64,000 nucleotides of DNA from Przewalskia tangutica (GCA_029844215.1 JAQGDG010000258.1:1-64000), one strand, 5' to 3'; positions 23,860-36,074 are shown, counted from the stretch's first letter. Numbers and translations: made by a program. The notes: generated by a model not told the origin, from the letters alone.

Positions 23860-26800
23860 CCCTCCCTTTGATGAACTTCTTCATCCATAAATTTGCCTAA
23901 GTCTTGAAAGCTCTCCTTTCCCTCCTTGTGTTGAGTTCGCCAGGGCCTCCTCATGCGAGAGCACCACTCTAGTGGGTGCTAGCCAGAGTGTACCCCCTGC
24001 CTAGTTGCTTTAGTATAATACCCCTTTGTGGTGTAGAAATACTCTAAAGTATTGTTATAATGCCCAAATTACCTTAGCCGTATGCCTTGTTGTATTCTAA
24101 GGTTATACCTATACTAAAAGCCCGAAATACTATTATACTTCCTGGTCCACAAAACCGAACCTAGGAAAATCTCCATAGTCAGTTGGAGTATTGTGTAGAA
24201 GTTGGTTAGAACTTCTAAGGGTGGTTTAGAGCGGGTTGAGCGCTTGTCGAGCTAAGCGATTGCCCAGATCGACTTTATACTTGGATAATTATGGGCTTAT
24301 CGAGGTAAATATCTTGTCCTCTATTGTAATTGGAAATTACATGTTGTTAGAATATATAGTTGAAGTATACTATATAGAACCGAGCGTGGTTAGTTGGCAA
24401 TGTCTTTTGACTTAAGCTCAAGAATCGAATCGAATCAGACAGATGAGACTTGTGTAGTAATCTTGTGGAGTAGAATTGTACCGTTCGGGTTAGATGTATA
24501 ACCCCCGTTGGCTTAGCCGCCCCGTTAGGAGGAGATTTACGTTGTTGGGGAGGTGCCGAATTTTCTCGTAGAATGTTCTACGATAAGATCTTGATGTTAA
24601 TAGCGCCTTGTGGCCTTATAGGTTCAAGTACTACGTGTGGCGCGTCTACTTGGCTTAGGAGTAGCGGTTGGAAGTACTTGGGCGTTTGCTATTAGTCGAT
24701 ACTCGTCGCGAGGTATGTGAACCCTTCCTATCTCTCTTCTAGCATGATATGTGTGAACTATGTAGTACGGTAGACGATATGTACTAAATGTATTTGATTG
24801 GTGTAAACGTAAAGTGTTATAACGGCTTTATGGGAAGTTAGTTATAACGGCTTTATGTTGGTAAGAAAAATACATGGTTTTTAAAAGGTAACCGATTTGA
24901 ACTATAAGCTTGTTATGTGTTAATAAAGAACTTGAAGTATTTCAAAAGAGTTTTGAATCATTTTGAAAGAAGAAGTAATACTTGTTTTTGAAAACTTAAG
25001 AGTTATACTAGCTTTATGGGAAGTTAGGTATAACGGCTTAGAATGTTTTCTTGATTTCGAAATCGAATGTGTATCGACAAACCACAAAGCGTTAATAAAG
25101 GGAAATGTTTTGATTAATTAAGTATTAATAAAACCGAGTAACTTCCATCCGCATGAAGCTAGATGAGACAAATGATATTTCCTAGATCATGGTTCTTTGT
25201 AATAAGATTGTTATAAACAAGAATATCCTACCATATAAGACTTATGTTTCTCAGTTGTTTAAAGGAAATTATATTCTTAAATGAATAAGGCTATGAACAC
25301 GAAACCTTTCTAAAATAAGAAACGTGAACATTTGAAATTAGCAAACTTGGACGTTTGGAAAATAATGTTGTTACTTGATTTACAAAGGTAAGAGTTTTGG
25401 TTTTCTTAAAATGATACCACTCTATTTTATACTACGTATTGTGTGACTTATGAAAGAAAACAGATCTTTTAAAGATTTAATGTGTGAAGTACTTTGGGGT
25501 TAGATACGAACTTGTTAGTAGAAAGCACCTTGTGTGAATAACTTGATTGTATTGGTTTGTGATAGCCTTGTAATACTTTCTTGCTGATTTGAGAAGTAAA
25601 CATGTTAGGATGCTACGTGTTAGTATCTTGTGATGTTAGTGTAAAGGGGTTTTCCCATTTGCGCTTAAAGTTGTTTGACTATCACCGTTATGTTGGTATT
25701 GTACCACTCACCTTGACTTGTGTCCCGAGGTTAAGGCGCCTCCGTCGCGGTAGACTCGAAAGTGCAGGACCACGATTCGAGGATACCTCACGGGTCCAGG
25801 GATCCATGCGGAACTACGGAGTTCCGTGTTAGTGTCGCGGCCTTTATGGTCACGCTGTGGCGTGCGGATCGCGAGTCGGGGCGATTTACCAGTAGCTACC
25901 CGACGATGCGGGGTTATACCACGCGGGCTATGAGGTTGGCCTATCGCGAGTCGCGGAGGATTCGGGCTAGACGCGCACATTTGATATCAGGCGAGTGACC
26001 GGCTTTTATCATGTGATTTGCAGCGGATATCATGACACGCTTTATGACCTTAGTGCATGGGTGTTAGTAGTCGCTATGCCTTCGTACTCCATCGTTTTAT
26101 TAGGACACAAGTGGGACCTGGTGTTCATGTGTATTCCTTGGTACTTGTATACTGCCGGCAGTGAGGAAGGTATTCCACGGGCACGATTGATGTTGTGGGC
26201 GTGAGACCCATAATTACATTTGAGTGATGACTTTGAGGGCGTGAGTCCACGACTTGATACGATTGCTACTTATGAATCGTAGTTTGTTATCATACATGTC
26301 TCCCGCTTTATAGACTATTATGATTTCATTTACTGATTTTCGATTTCACATACTTGGTACTGTTATCGACCTCCTTGAAGCTGCTCATGCCGCAGTAAGG
26401 TACACGATCATTGATCCTCGCTCTTAGGTCACGATTCAGCGTGTGAAAGCTCCGTTTCTCAGGAGGATTATCGATGGTATAGTCCCCGTGTTGTAGGTGT
26501 TTACATTCGAGGTATGGCGGGGCCCTGTCCCGCCATTGTTGTCGTATCATTTCTTAGAGGTGCAGTAATCTTTGTTGTAGGCGAGTTTGTAAAAAGGATT
26601 AAACCGTCATGTTGGAAAAAGTTATTATTTATATATATGCCGAAAGGCAAGTTTTCTCAGTTATTGTTTCATATTTCATAATATGTCTTGTATTGTTTAT
26701 GTTCCGTGATTACTACGATGTTGTATCACTAGGTGCCCGGTAAGGCACGACCACGGGCCGGATCGGGTCGTGATGAATATCACCTGCGGCCTATGTGTGT

Positions 26801-27597
26801 GGCTTTCGCGGTGCGGGAAGTTCGAGTTAGACGCGCATTGATATCGCGAGCGAGTGGCGGCCGATCATGGCGTCTAGAAAGACCTCGTGATACGCTTACG
26901 GCATTGTTGGTGCGTGGGTTTTAGTAGTCGGCTATGCCTTCGTACTTACCGTGCGGTTTTATTATGACCAGTGGGACACGGTGTTCATGTGTATTCCTTG
27001 GTGCTTTTATATCATGGATCTTGGCGGTGAGGAAGGAATTCCACGGGCATGATTGATATTGTAGGCATGAGACCCATGGTTATATTTGAGTGATGACTTT
27101 AAGGCGTGAGTCCACGACTTGACATGATCACATATTGTGTATCTTAAATTGGTTATGATATATGTGTTGTTTTATATAGACTATTATGATTTCATTTACT
27201 GATTTTCGATTTCACATACTTGGTACATGTTAGACGACCTCCTTGAAGCCGTCATGCCGTTGCATGGTACACCATTGTTGATCCTCGCTCATAGGTCACA
27301 CATTGCGTTTGGAAGCTCCGTTTCTCGGAGGCTTATCGATGGTATAGTCCACTGTTATTTGTAGGTGCATTCAGGGGTATGGCGGCCTCGTCCCGTCGTT
27401 GTTATTCTAACATTCTTAAGTCCAGTACCTTTGTGCGTAGTTTGTAAAAGGGATGAATCGCTTAGTGTTCAAGTTTTTATATATATATTTGAAAGGCAAG
27501 CAAGTTTCATTTCATGTCTTGTTTTATGTTCACGATTTCTGATGTATGACTACTTGGGTGCCGGGTAAGGCACGATCCACGCCCCTAAGTCGTGACA

Positions 27598-27760
27598 ACT
27601 ATTCCCAAATACCTTAGCCAATCCCTTGTAGTATTTCCAAAGTTACCTCTATACTTAGAGCCCGGAAATACTACTATATATCCTTTAGTCACAAAAACGA
27701 AACCCTAGGGAAAATCTTCATAGTTGGTTGAAGTATTAAGTAGAAGTTGTGTAGAACTTC
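27598..27760 (+). repeat. Duplicated 163-bp flank of element A (piece of LTR B)
   Basis: These 163 bases, starting with the TSD ACTAT, are identical by eye to 31637-31799, where LTR B truly resumes after A. Here the copy breaks off at CTTC and is followed by an integrase remnant. It indicates a rearrangement or an assembly join between two versions of the locus. Confidence 0.9.
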
Positions 27761-28394
27761 CAGGAGAGGTTATTGGCAGCTCAGAGTCAACAAAAGTCGT
27801 ACGGATAATCGGCGTCGACACTTAGAGTTCAGGTTGACGGTGGGTTTTCTTGAAGGTACCACCCCGGAAAGGGTGTGACGAGTTTTGGAAAACAGAGGAA
27901 ACTTAGCCCGGGCCTTTTCAGATCATGTGAATAATAGGCCAGGTTGCCTATATGTTAGCATTTGTCGTCCGACTTAGGAGGCAGTACGTCCGGTCTTTCA
28001 TGTTGTTATGTTCGGAAAAGTATCGGAGATCCATCCAGAATGTTCCCAGTTAATGATGACCAAGTTGAGGTAGTAACCGAGATTTTGAAGGCCAGGCGAT
28101 ATGAAATGTGGTAAGTTATGAGAAAGAGTTAGTATGCGAGAAAGTACGACGTAAAGAGAATAGAAGTGATCATTTCGTTTGTAAAGAAAAGGTGTGAAGG
28201 GAATATCTTTTAGCCCTTGGGTGGGAGCTTTTGTGATGTTAGAGGTGATTCGTGGACTTGGATGTAAGTATTTGCGCGTGTGTTATTTTTGTGGCCATGT
28301 GTGGCATTGGCAACTTGTTTAAGTTAAGAGGAACTTTATCGTTATCCGTCTTGAGAAGGAACATTCGGGACGAATGTTTCTAAGGAGGGGAGAA
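27761..28394 (+). pseudogene. Pol 3' end (integrase C-terminus) and 3' UTR of element A
   Basis: Reading near 27880-28045 gives FGKQRKLSPG, then GQVAYMLA and MLLCSEKY in shifting frames. This matches the GKRGKLSPRF...VAYRLALP...HVSMLRKY block at the end of gypsy integrase, ahead of the chromodomain in this lineage. A chromodomain is not readable. The remaining 300 bp are the untranslated 3' part, shared with D, J and M, ending in the polypurine tract at 28382-28394. Gag, PR, RT and RH are absent from this copy. Confidence 0.75.
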
Positions 28395-28774
28395 TGTTAT
28401 ACCGTATTTCAGTATGTGCGTAGCGTGCGTATAAAAGTTTAAGCCTTAAGAAGGCAAAGGGACGAAATTTGCACAACAACTAAAAGAATTGTTTTCCGAT
28501 GAACGTTTTCCGAACCTTGCGAAGGGAAAATTACGGTTGCGACATTTATTATTTTTCGCGGATTTTTCCGAGATAAAATATTTTGGACCAACGAGAGGCG
28601 ACACTTGTCACCTCGAGTTGGCGGAATCATGGGCGACGCCAGCGCACGCTTTGTTGTCAAGGAGTAGGTAGGATATTTTGTGATATTTTTGTGGTAGATG
28701 GATAAGGTACACTTGCCCAAATCCCCACCCTCCACTTGCCATCCACTTGCCTTAATTTTGGCCATTGAAAGTCC

Positions 28775-28782
28775 TATAAATA
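28775..28782 (+). promoter_or_regulatory. Predicted TATA box, second LTR of A
   Basis: TATAAATA in GTCCTATAAATACCCCCC, about 380 bp into the LTR. Confidence 0.6.
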
Positions 28783-30589
28783 CCCCCCTTAGTTGAAGAC
28801 TTCTTCATCCACAAATAATTTCTAAGTCTTGAAAATCCCTCTCCCCCTTAGTGTAGCTCTCGGCCCAGAGCTCCTCCCACTTGAGAAAGCCTCACGAAAC
28901 AAACCCCTCTGAGTGTTGTTCTCACACCCTGGTAGAAAAGTATTCTCCAAGTATTGTTGTTATTCCAAAATACCTTGGCCCAAATACCTTGTAGTATTCC
29001 AAGGTTACCCCTATACTAAAAGCCCATAAATACTACTATACTTTCCTTTAGTCACTAAACGAAACCCTAAGGAAAATCTTCATAACAGGTTGAAGTATTA
29101 AGAAGAAGTTGCGTAGAACTTCTAAGGGTTGTTTGGAGCGGGTTGGAGCACCCAGAGTAGGAGCTAAACGTTGCTCAGGATCGACATTTAAACTTGGATA
29201 ATTTTGGGCTTATCGAGGTAAATACTCTTGTCCTTCTATTGTAATTGGAAATTACATACTGTAGTAGTATAGAAGTGAGTATAAGATATATAGAAGGATA
29301 TTAAAGAAGAAGATTGAACTGTACTTACATAGAATTTGTATTTCTGATGAGACTTGTGTAGTTTAACGGGGGAAGTCTTTGCCGATTTTCCGTAGAATAG
29401 AGAACCCTCTGCTTAGAATATTCTACAGAGTAGTCTAGACGTTGATAGACTTATATGACCGTTATAGGTTGAAGTTCTGCGAGTAGAATGTTCTACTTGA
29501 AAGGTGGACAAGGCTAGCCGGGTTTTAGCGGTGGAGCGTTTTGCTATTTGTCGATAATCGTCGTGAGGTATGTGATTCTTCCTATCCTCTTGAGCATGAT
29601 ATTTTAAAAGAATATATATAGTACGGTAGACGTACGTGTGTTAACTGAACGTGGTTTTACTGCGATGTCTTTTGACTTGAGTCTAAATAATAAGAATCTT
29701 GAAGTATTTCAAAAGAATTAAGAATCGTTTTTGAAATAAGAGTAATACTTGGTTTTAAAGGCTTAAGAGTTATACTAGCTTTATGGGAAGTTAGGTATAA
29801 CGACTTAAGAGAGATAAAAGGAACGGTTTACTTAATTGTTTATAAACGCCTTGTATTGATTTCGGAAATGAGAATAAGTATCGACCAAACCACTGCAGCG
29901 CTAATAAAGGGAAATGTATTGACTAATTAAGTATTATTAAAACCAGTAGAAACCTCCATCTGCATAGAAGCTAAGATGAGACAAAATGATATTACATTCC
30001 CTAGATCATGGCTGCTTTAATAAGATTGTTATGAACAAGAATAACCTACTCACACATAAGGCATATGTTTCTCAAATTGTTTTAAAAGACAATTATATTA
30101 TTAAAGTGATTAAGACTAGGAATTACGAAACCTTTCGAAAATAAGAGACTTGAGTCTTTGAACTTAGGCAAACTTGAACTTTTGGAAAAGAATGGATTAT
30201 TGATTTTAGAAGTTAAGAGACTTGATCTTAAAAGATAAGAGACTTGACTTAATTGACTTGATATGAATTTTGTTAAAAAGTGTGAAACCTCATTCATGAG
30301 CAATGAGTACTTGGGTTTTAAAAGAGTTAATGTATGAAGTACTTTGGGGATAAAAACCCGAACTTGTTGACATAAAGTAGAAAGTACCTTGTGTGAGTAA
30401 CTTGACTATGTTGGTTTGCGATAGCCTTGTAATGCTTTCTTGTTGGTTTGATAAATAAACATGTTGTGATGCTACGTGTGTTAGTATCTTGTAACGTTTG
30501 TGTAAAGGGGGTTCCCTTGTTGTGCTTATGTTGTTTAACGATAAGCCGTTATGTTAGTATTATATCACTCACCTCTTGACATGATATAC

Positions 30590-30850
30590 CGGGGGTTAAG
30601 CTGCCCCCCGATGCGAGGGATGCCTCATGCGGGTCCAGGGGACCTATGCGGAGCTACGAGAGTTCCAGGTTAGTGTGCGGGGTAATTACCTCATGCGGTC
30701 TATGTGGCCATGCGGACTCACGAGTCGGGAGGATGCCGAGGTTAGTTGCCCCAACGCGAGGAATACCTCATGCGGGCCTATGTGTGTGGCCTATGCGAGC
30801 TGCGGGAAGTTCGAGATTAGGCGCGTGGCATTGATCTGCGGGCGAAGTGG
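30590..30850. repeat. CCTCATGCGG-type degenerate array, second LTR of A
   Basis: Three to four imperfect units of about 65 bp, each opening with CCTCATGCGG followed by CTATG and GGAGCTACGAG- or GGACTCACGAG-like sequence. LTR B has a related array at 32690-32910 and LTR P at 35976-36074. Confidence 0.75.
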
Positions 30851-32689
30851 CGGCCGATCATGTGGCGGTCAGAAAGACCTCGTGATACGATTTATGACAT
30901 TGTTGGTGCGTAGGTTTTAGTAGTCGGCTATGCCTTATTACTTACCGTCACGGTTTTATTATGACCAGTGGGACACGGTGTTCATGTATTCCTTGGTGCT
31001 TTTTATATCATGGATCGGCGGTGAGGAAGGAATTCCACGGGCATGATTGATATTATGGGCATGAGACCCATGGTTATATTTGAGTGATGAATTTAAGGGC
31101 GTGAGTCCCTGACTTGACATGACTGCTTACATATTGTGTATCTTAAATTGGTTATCATATATGTCTTCTGTTTTATATAGACTATTATGATTTCATTTAC
31201 AGTATTTTCAGTTTCACATACTTGGTACATGTTGTACTGACCTCCTTCGGGGGGCTGCGTTCATGCCGCAAGTAGAGGTACACCAGTTGTTGATCCTCGC
31301 TCATAGGGTCACAGTTCAGCGTTTGGGAAGCTCCGTTTCTCCGGAGGCTTATCAGTGGTATAGTCCCCTGTTGTTGTAGGTGCTTACATTCAGGGGTATG
31401 GCGGGGCCCTGTCCCGTCGTTGTTATTCTAACATTCTTAGAGGTCTGTAGTACTGTTGTGGGCAGAGTTTGTAAAAGGGATGTAACTGTTCGTGTTCAAG
31501 TTTTTATATATATATGCTGAAAGGCAACTGTTTCTCATTTCATGTCTTGTTTTATGTTCCGCTGATTTCTCTGATGTATGACTACTTGGGTGCCCGGGTA
31601 AGGCACCAGTCACGGGCCCCAGAACGGGTCGTGACAACTATTCCCAAATACCTTAGCCAATCCCTTGTAGTATTTCCAAAGTTACCTCTATACTTAGAGC
31701 CCGGAAATACTACTATATATCCTTTAGTCACAAAAACGAAACCCTAGGGAAAATCTTCATAGTTGGTTGAAGTATTAAGTAGAAGTTGTGTAGAACTTCT
31801 AAGGGTTTCTTGGAGCTTTCGGAGCGTGCAAATTGGGAGCTAAACCTTGCTCAGGATCGACATTTAAACTTGGATAATTTTGGGCTTATCGAGGTAAATA
31901 CTCGTGTCCTTCTATTGTAATTGGAGATTACATATAAGAGTAGTTTAGATTTGAGTATAAGATATAGAAGGATATTAAAGAAGAGAATTGAACTGAAATC
32001 ACATCAAGAATATTAAAGAAGATTGAATCTGTACTTACATATTGTATTTCTGATGAACTTGTGTAGTATATGACGGGTAGGAAGTCTTGCCCAATTTTCC
32101 GTAGAATTAAGAACATACCTTAGAATATTCTGAGTAGTCTAGACGTTGATAGATGTATTTGACTATTATAGGTTGATACTCTGCGCGACATATTCGACTT
32201 GGCGGTGGATTTCGCCAGGAGGTATGTGATTCTTCCTATCATCTTGAGCATGATATTTTAAAATATATATATAGTACGGTAGGCGTGCGTGTATTAGCGA
32301 ACATGGTTTTACTTACTTGACGTCTTTTGACTTGAGTCTAAATAATAAGAATCTTGAAGTATTTCAAAAGAATTATGAATCATTTTTTAAAGAAGAGTAA
32401 TACTTGGTTTTTAAACAAAAGGCTTAAGAGTTATACTAGCTTTATGGTAAGTTAGGTATAACGACTTAAGAAAGATAAAAGGAACGGTTTACTTATGTGT
32501 TTATGAAAGACTTGTATTGATTTGAAAGTATAGTAAGATGATTTGATGAATAGACATATTATGATGCTACGTGTGTTAGTGTCTTGTAACGTTTGTTTAA
32601 CGAGGTTATTCTTATTGTGCTTATGTTGTTTTTGGCGATAAGTCGTTATGTTAGTATTGTACCACTCACCTCTTGACATGATATACAGG

Positions 32690-32910
32690 GTTAGCTGCCT
32701 CGATGCGAGGGTGCCTCATGCGGGTCGGGGACCTATGCGGAGCTACGAGTTCGGAGTTAGTGTGCGGGGAATACCTGCTCATGCGGTCTATGTGGCCATG
32801 CGGACTCACGAGTCGGGACGATGCCGAGGAGTAGCTACCCTCGATGCGGGGAATACCTCATGCGGGCCTAGGTGGCCTATGCGGACTGCGGGAGTCCAGG
32901 ATTAGGCATG
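32690..32910. repeat. CCTCATGCGG-type degenerate array, LTR B
   Basis: Three imperfect units with GCGGACTCACGAGTCGGGA and CCTCATGCGGGCC, at the same LTR position as in A. Confidence 0.7.
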
Positions 32911-33529
32911 CATAATGATACTATGGGCGATTGGCCTTGCTTCGATCATTCGCAGCCTAGAAAAGACCTGTTACAGTTTACCTATTATTGCTCTTGTTTG
33001 TGATGTGGCACTATGTGCGGTTACATTGGTTGTTTCGTACATATTTGTAAAATTGGTTTTAAAATGATATGATTTCATTTAAAGTACTTTACAGTTTCAC
33101 ATACTTGGTACCTGTTGTACTGACCTCCTTCGGGGGGCTGCGTTCATGCCGCAGGTAAAGGGAAGCAGGTAGCGGATCCTCAGTTTTAGGATCTTTTCTC
33201 TGGTGTCAGGAGCTCCATTTCTCCGGAGGCTCGACTTTTGGGTATGATATCCCTGTCATTGTAGATATTTTGTACATTCAGGGTATGGCGGGGCCCTGTC
33301 CCGCCATAGTTGTTTACTTCCTTAGAGGTCTGTAGTCCTGTTGTAAAGTTGGGATGTAACTGTTCACTGTTGATATGTATATATATGCCGAAAGGCAACT
33401 TTTTCTCAGATAAACTGTTTCTCTTTTCATGTCTTGTTTTTATATTCCGCTGATTACTCTGATGTATGACTACTTGGGTGCCCGGGTAAGGCACCAGTCA
33501 CGGGCCCCGGAACGGGTCGTGACAGACTA

Positions 33530-33900
33530 TGTATAATCACCGGGCAATTCTTATATACCCGCTCAGCTACCACCGAATCACCCACTGGCGTAGCTACCTC
33601 AAAAGGTTCTATAGACACCGGTTCTATTCCTATTCTACCAGCAATAAGAAAAGATATATAGGACAAGGTAGAACCCAGATTTATAAAAGCATAAACATCA
33701 CAGCATGAAATCAATAGTATACCTGTGACGACATCCGTCGGAGTCTCCTGATACTGTCGACTGGTTAAGGCATAGATGCGGTTCGGAGGACCGCTAGAAC
33801 TAGGACCTCTGCCACGATCTGTCGCGCTCTGTGGGCCGTAAGCACCACCTCGGGCGCATGACCACGTAAGATGATGACCGTGAATCGACCGTAGGTGAGC
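33530..33900 (-). pseudogene. Gag end and protease of element C
   Basis: Minus-strand reading gives SSSGPPNRIYAL (gag-protease junction, about 33800-33765), then DVYAFINLGSTLSYIS (about 33700-33650), the ATPVGDS stretch and NCPVIIH. This is the family aspartic protease. The usual catalytic LIDPGST is FINLGST here, so the catalytic Asp is replaced by Asn. The frame is otherwise open over about 100 codons, and the second half continues at 7977-7806 beyond the B insertion. Confidence 0.85.
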
Positions 33901-34033
33901 CATACTACCCGTGCCACTGCGGTGGACAATCCCTCTTCAAATGGCCTGCGTCGCGAAAAACAAGCTCCCGAAGAAATATGACTCTCCCTCGGATGGGATC
34001 TACCGCATCGACCACTCCGAGGTAAAGGTGGCC

Positions 34034-35082
34034 TCATCTGGCTAGTACCCCTGTTCCCCTGAAAACCCGAAGCCCTGGAGCCTTGACCTGCTCCCGAATA
34101 ACTCGGCTGATCAAAGCTATCGGCGGAAGACCGAGAGGAGTACTCTGTCTTTGGCTAAGATCTGAACCTAGCACATTGTTGAGGATGTCCGCCTCGAAAG
34201 TTACCCGAAAACCACCGCCGTCACGGCCTCTTATATCGCCTTTGTCCGGTGACTCTCTATGCATCTTCCACTCCACTGCGTATGCCTGGATCCTGGCAAT
34301 ATCCATACCTGGCTGAAGAGCCACTGCCATGCATCCATCAACCAAGTAGCGGTATATCCCTATCACGTAGCGGTGAACTATATCCGCCATGTCAGCCACA
34401 ATAGCGGGTGCATACCTAGCCAATGAGTCGAACTCTAGGCTATACTCTCTGATGGTGTTTCCACTCTGCCTCAATGTCAGAAACCTATCAACCCGGGCTC
34501 TCCTCATCTCAGGAGGCAAAAAGTGATCTAGGAAGACATCCGTGAACTCGTCCCAAATGGCTGGAGGAGCACCCACGCCCCTGGATAGTTCCCACGACTC
34601 AAACCAGTTCACTGCAACATCGCGTAACTGGTAAGAAGCTAGTACAACTGACTCGGCCTCCGAGGCCTTAATCACCCGCATAGTCCGCTGCACCTGCCGA
34701 ATAAACTCCTGAGGATCATCCTCAGGTCTCGACCCATAGAACTCTGGCGGATTATAATCCAGAAAATCCCGAACCCTCAAACTGTCTGCTCTAGGGTTCG
34801 CTACCGGCTCCTGTCTGTGTTGCCCTGCCACTATCCTGGCCAGTAACCGAACTGTATCTCCGTAGTCTCTATCATCTGCCCCTGGCTGAGGAACTGGAGG
34901 CTCGGGTATCGAGAATTGGAGATGCACTGCTCTAAGCCCTCGTACTATCTCAGAATCGAACTCGGCCAGGCCACAACCTCAAGCATAGTCTGGGCCTGAG
35001 CCCTAGTGACTCTCTGCGTCCTACCAGCAGCTCCAACTGCTGACTTGCCCTTCTGGGCTGTTGTTGCCTTCCGTGGAGGCAT
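34034..35082 (-). pseudogene. Gag of element C (best-preserved gag)
   Basis: Starts at the ATG at 35082 (MPPRKATTAQKGKSAV). One frameshift near 34940 joins it to a 297-codon open stretch (34927-34034). The core carries NPPEFYGSRPEDDPQEFI, then NWFESWELSRG, FLDHFLPPEMRRARVDRF and REYSLEFDSLARYAP, the Retrotrans_gag domain (about residues 55-165 of the long stretch). A further shift near 34034 separates the C-terminal zinc knuckle, where GHLKRDCP is readable at about 33935-33915. Gag assembles particles; this copy is close to complete but shifted at both ends. Confidence 0.9.
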
Positions 35083-35232
35083 AACTGATACACAAGATTA
35101 TGTCAGAGAGAGAACAACCTAATAACACAACTCTACTGCACGATCTCAGAATGAGAAGAATGAAAACCAATCCTAAATATCCTGTAGCCTCCTGATTATA
35201 GGTGTGGTGCACAACACACCGATAAGAAAGAT
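35083..35232 (-). other. Gag leader of element C, cut by LTR P
   Basis: Matches the leaders of N and M up to the GGTGTGGTGCACAACACACC stretch (35203-35220). It stops at about 35232, before the PBS, where LTR P begins. Confidence 0.8.
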
Positions 35233-36074
35233 TGTCACACCCCGAACCCCAGGCCCATGACTGTTTCCCTACCTGGGAACCCTTCTATTCATACAATACA
35301 ATATACCGCGGAAGATAAATAACACTTTTTTTTTCTTAAAACCAAGGCAAAGCCGATAAGGCTGCCATAATATAAATCACCCAAAAAGGGTCTACACTGT
35401 CCAATAATGTAAATACAACTCTAGCCAGTCCAGCCCACATATGAATACAGACCTCTAAGATTTTGGATAAATACTATGACGGGACAAGGCCCCTCCGTAT
35501 CTCTGAATATACCTATCCATAATGACAAGCTCCAGAACATTGGAGTTATCCCAAAATGCTGAACAAGGATCCTAAGCTCACGGATCCACAACTGTGTACC
35601 TAGACCTATGGACATGACGCAGCCACGAAGAAGTCGATCTAATAGGTACCAAGTATGGAACGAAAATACAGCACAGTAAACAAGATCATAACTGTACAAA
35701 AGAATGACAGGGGCAAGTATGAAAATCAAATACCATATCCTACCGTGTCATATAACAATCAGAGCAATCAGACCTTGTATCACCGTACTACTATAACAGT
35801 ACCCACTTTCACATGAAAGCCATGTCAAAATCAAGGACACTGCCTCGTATAATATCACAGAAGCATGCTCGTGGAATACAACATCACTGTCAGCATGTAA
35901 CGAGCATAATATATAACCAGCTATGTCAAAGTTAGGGACACATGCCATCAAAGTCATTATACAATTCTAAACATGGGTCTATTTCACCCGCATAGGTCAT
36001 GTGGACCCGCATGAGGCAATTTCCTCGCATAGGACTGTTTCACCCGCATAGGTCACGTGGACCCGCATGAGGTA
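35233..36074 (-). repeat. LTR P terminus (TGTCACACCCC type), cut by Q
   Basis: Starts TGTCACACCCCGAACCCC, a variant of the family terminus. It keeps the GGTACCAAGTATGG and GACGGGACAAGGCCCC landmarks of the LTR 3' part and reaches the tandem array before being cut by Q at 36075. The rest should lie right of the window. Confidence 0.85.
35976..36074. repeat. Short tandem array in LTR P
   Basis: Two units of about 60 bp containing CACCCGCATAGGTCATGTGG and CCCGCATGAGG, the reverse complement of the CCTCATGCGG-type array of A and B. LTR Q is inserted at its edge. Confidence 0.75.

Larger units (their letters stand above)
23176..26774 (+). mobile_element. Solo LTR F (3.6 kb)
   Basis: Starts TGTTATACCCCGTAG and ends GGGTCGTGAT (family end GTGACA), with GAATA at 23171-23175 and 26775-26779. 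No internal region is present, so it is a solo LTR. The empty site is at 30761-30765 in the other LTR of A. Its left 400 bp are close to LTR M (same GAATTGGATTCC stretch), so F belongs to the M-type LTR branch. TATA box at 23852-23859. Confidence 0.92.
8548..27597 (+). repeat. First LTR of element A, carrying inserts D, LINE and F
   Basis: LTR pieces 8548-8795, 17968-18766, 22558-23175 and 26780-27597 line up in order with the uninterrupted LTR at 28395-31636. The start is preceded by ACTAT (8543-8547) and the end is followed by ACTAT (27598-27602), so this LTR by itself looks like a solo LTR with TSD. About 837 bp of it (equivalent to 29372-30208) are missing where the LINE sits. Confidence 0.88.
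28395..31636 (+). repeat. Second LTR of element A (3.24 kb, uninterrupted)
   Basis: Begins TGTTATACC after AAGGAGGGGAGAA and ends GGGTCGTGACA, followed by ACTAT (31637-31641). It is the reference copy that shows the empty sites of D (28623), F (30761) and the LINE (29372-30213). A CCTCATGCGG-type array lies at 30590-30850. TATA box at 28775-28782. Confidence 0.95.
7978..33524 (+). mobile_element. Solo LTR B (short form), interrupted by element A
   Basis: B consists of 7978-8547 plus 31642-33524, about 2.45 kb when joined. It starts TGTTATACCC and ends GGGTCGTGACA with TSD GACTA on both sides and no internal region, so it is a solo LTR left by LTR-LTR recombination. Like LTR G it lacks the roughly 850-bp block of the long LTR form. 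It has a TATA box at 8374-8381. Element A lies in it just after the ATTGTTACTAT stretch. Confidence 0.9.
7806..35232 (-). mobile_element. Element C: old Ty3/gypsy host element, split by the A/B/D/F/LINE nest
   Basis: C is visible in two pieces, 7806-7977 and 33525-35232, which rejoin exactly when solo LTR B and one copy of GACTA are removed. Together they give, on the minus strand, gag leader, Gag, protease and the first bases of the RT linker. Uninterrupted paralogous sequence in element G (about 2030-2140) confirms the join. The rest of pol and both LTRs are outside the window. C is the oldest layer of the nest. Confidence 0.9.

Noticed and set aside
27761..28394. Possible host gene fragment between the two LTRs of A
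   Set aside because: Readable motifs match the end of gypsy integrase and the rest is the 3' untranslated region shared with D and M.
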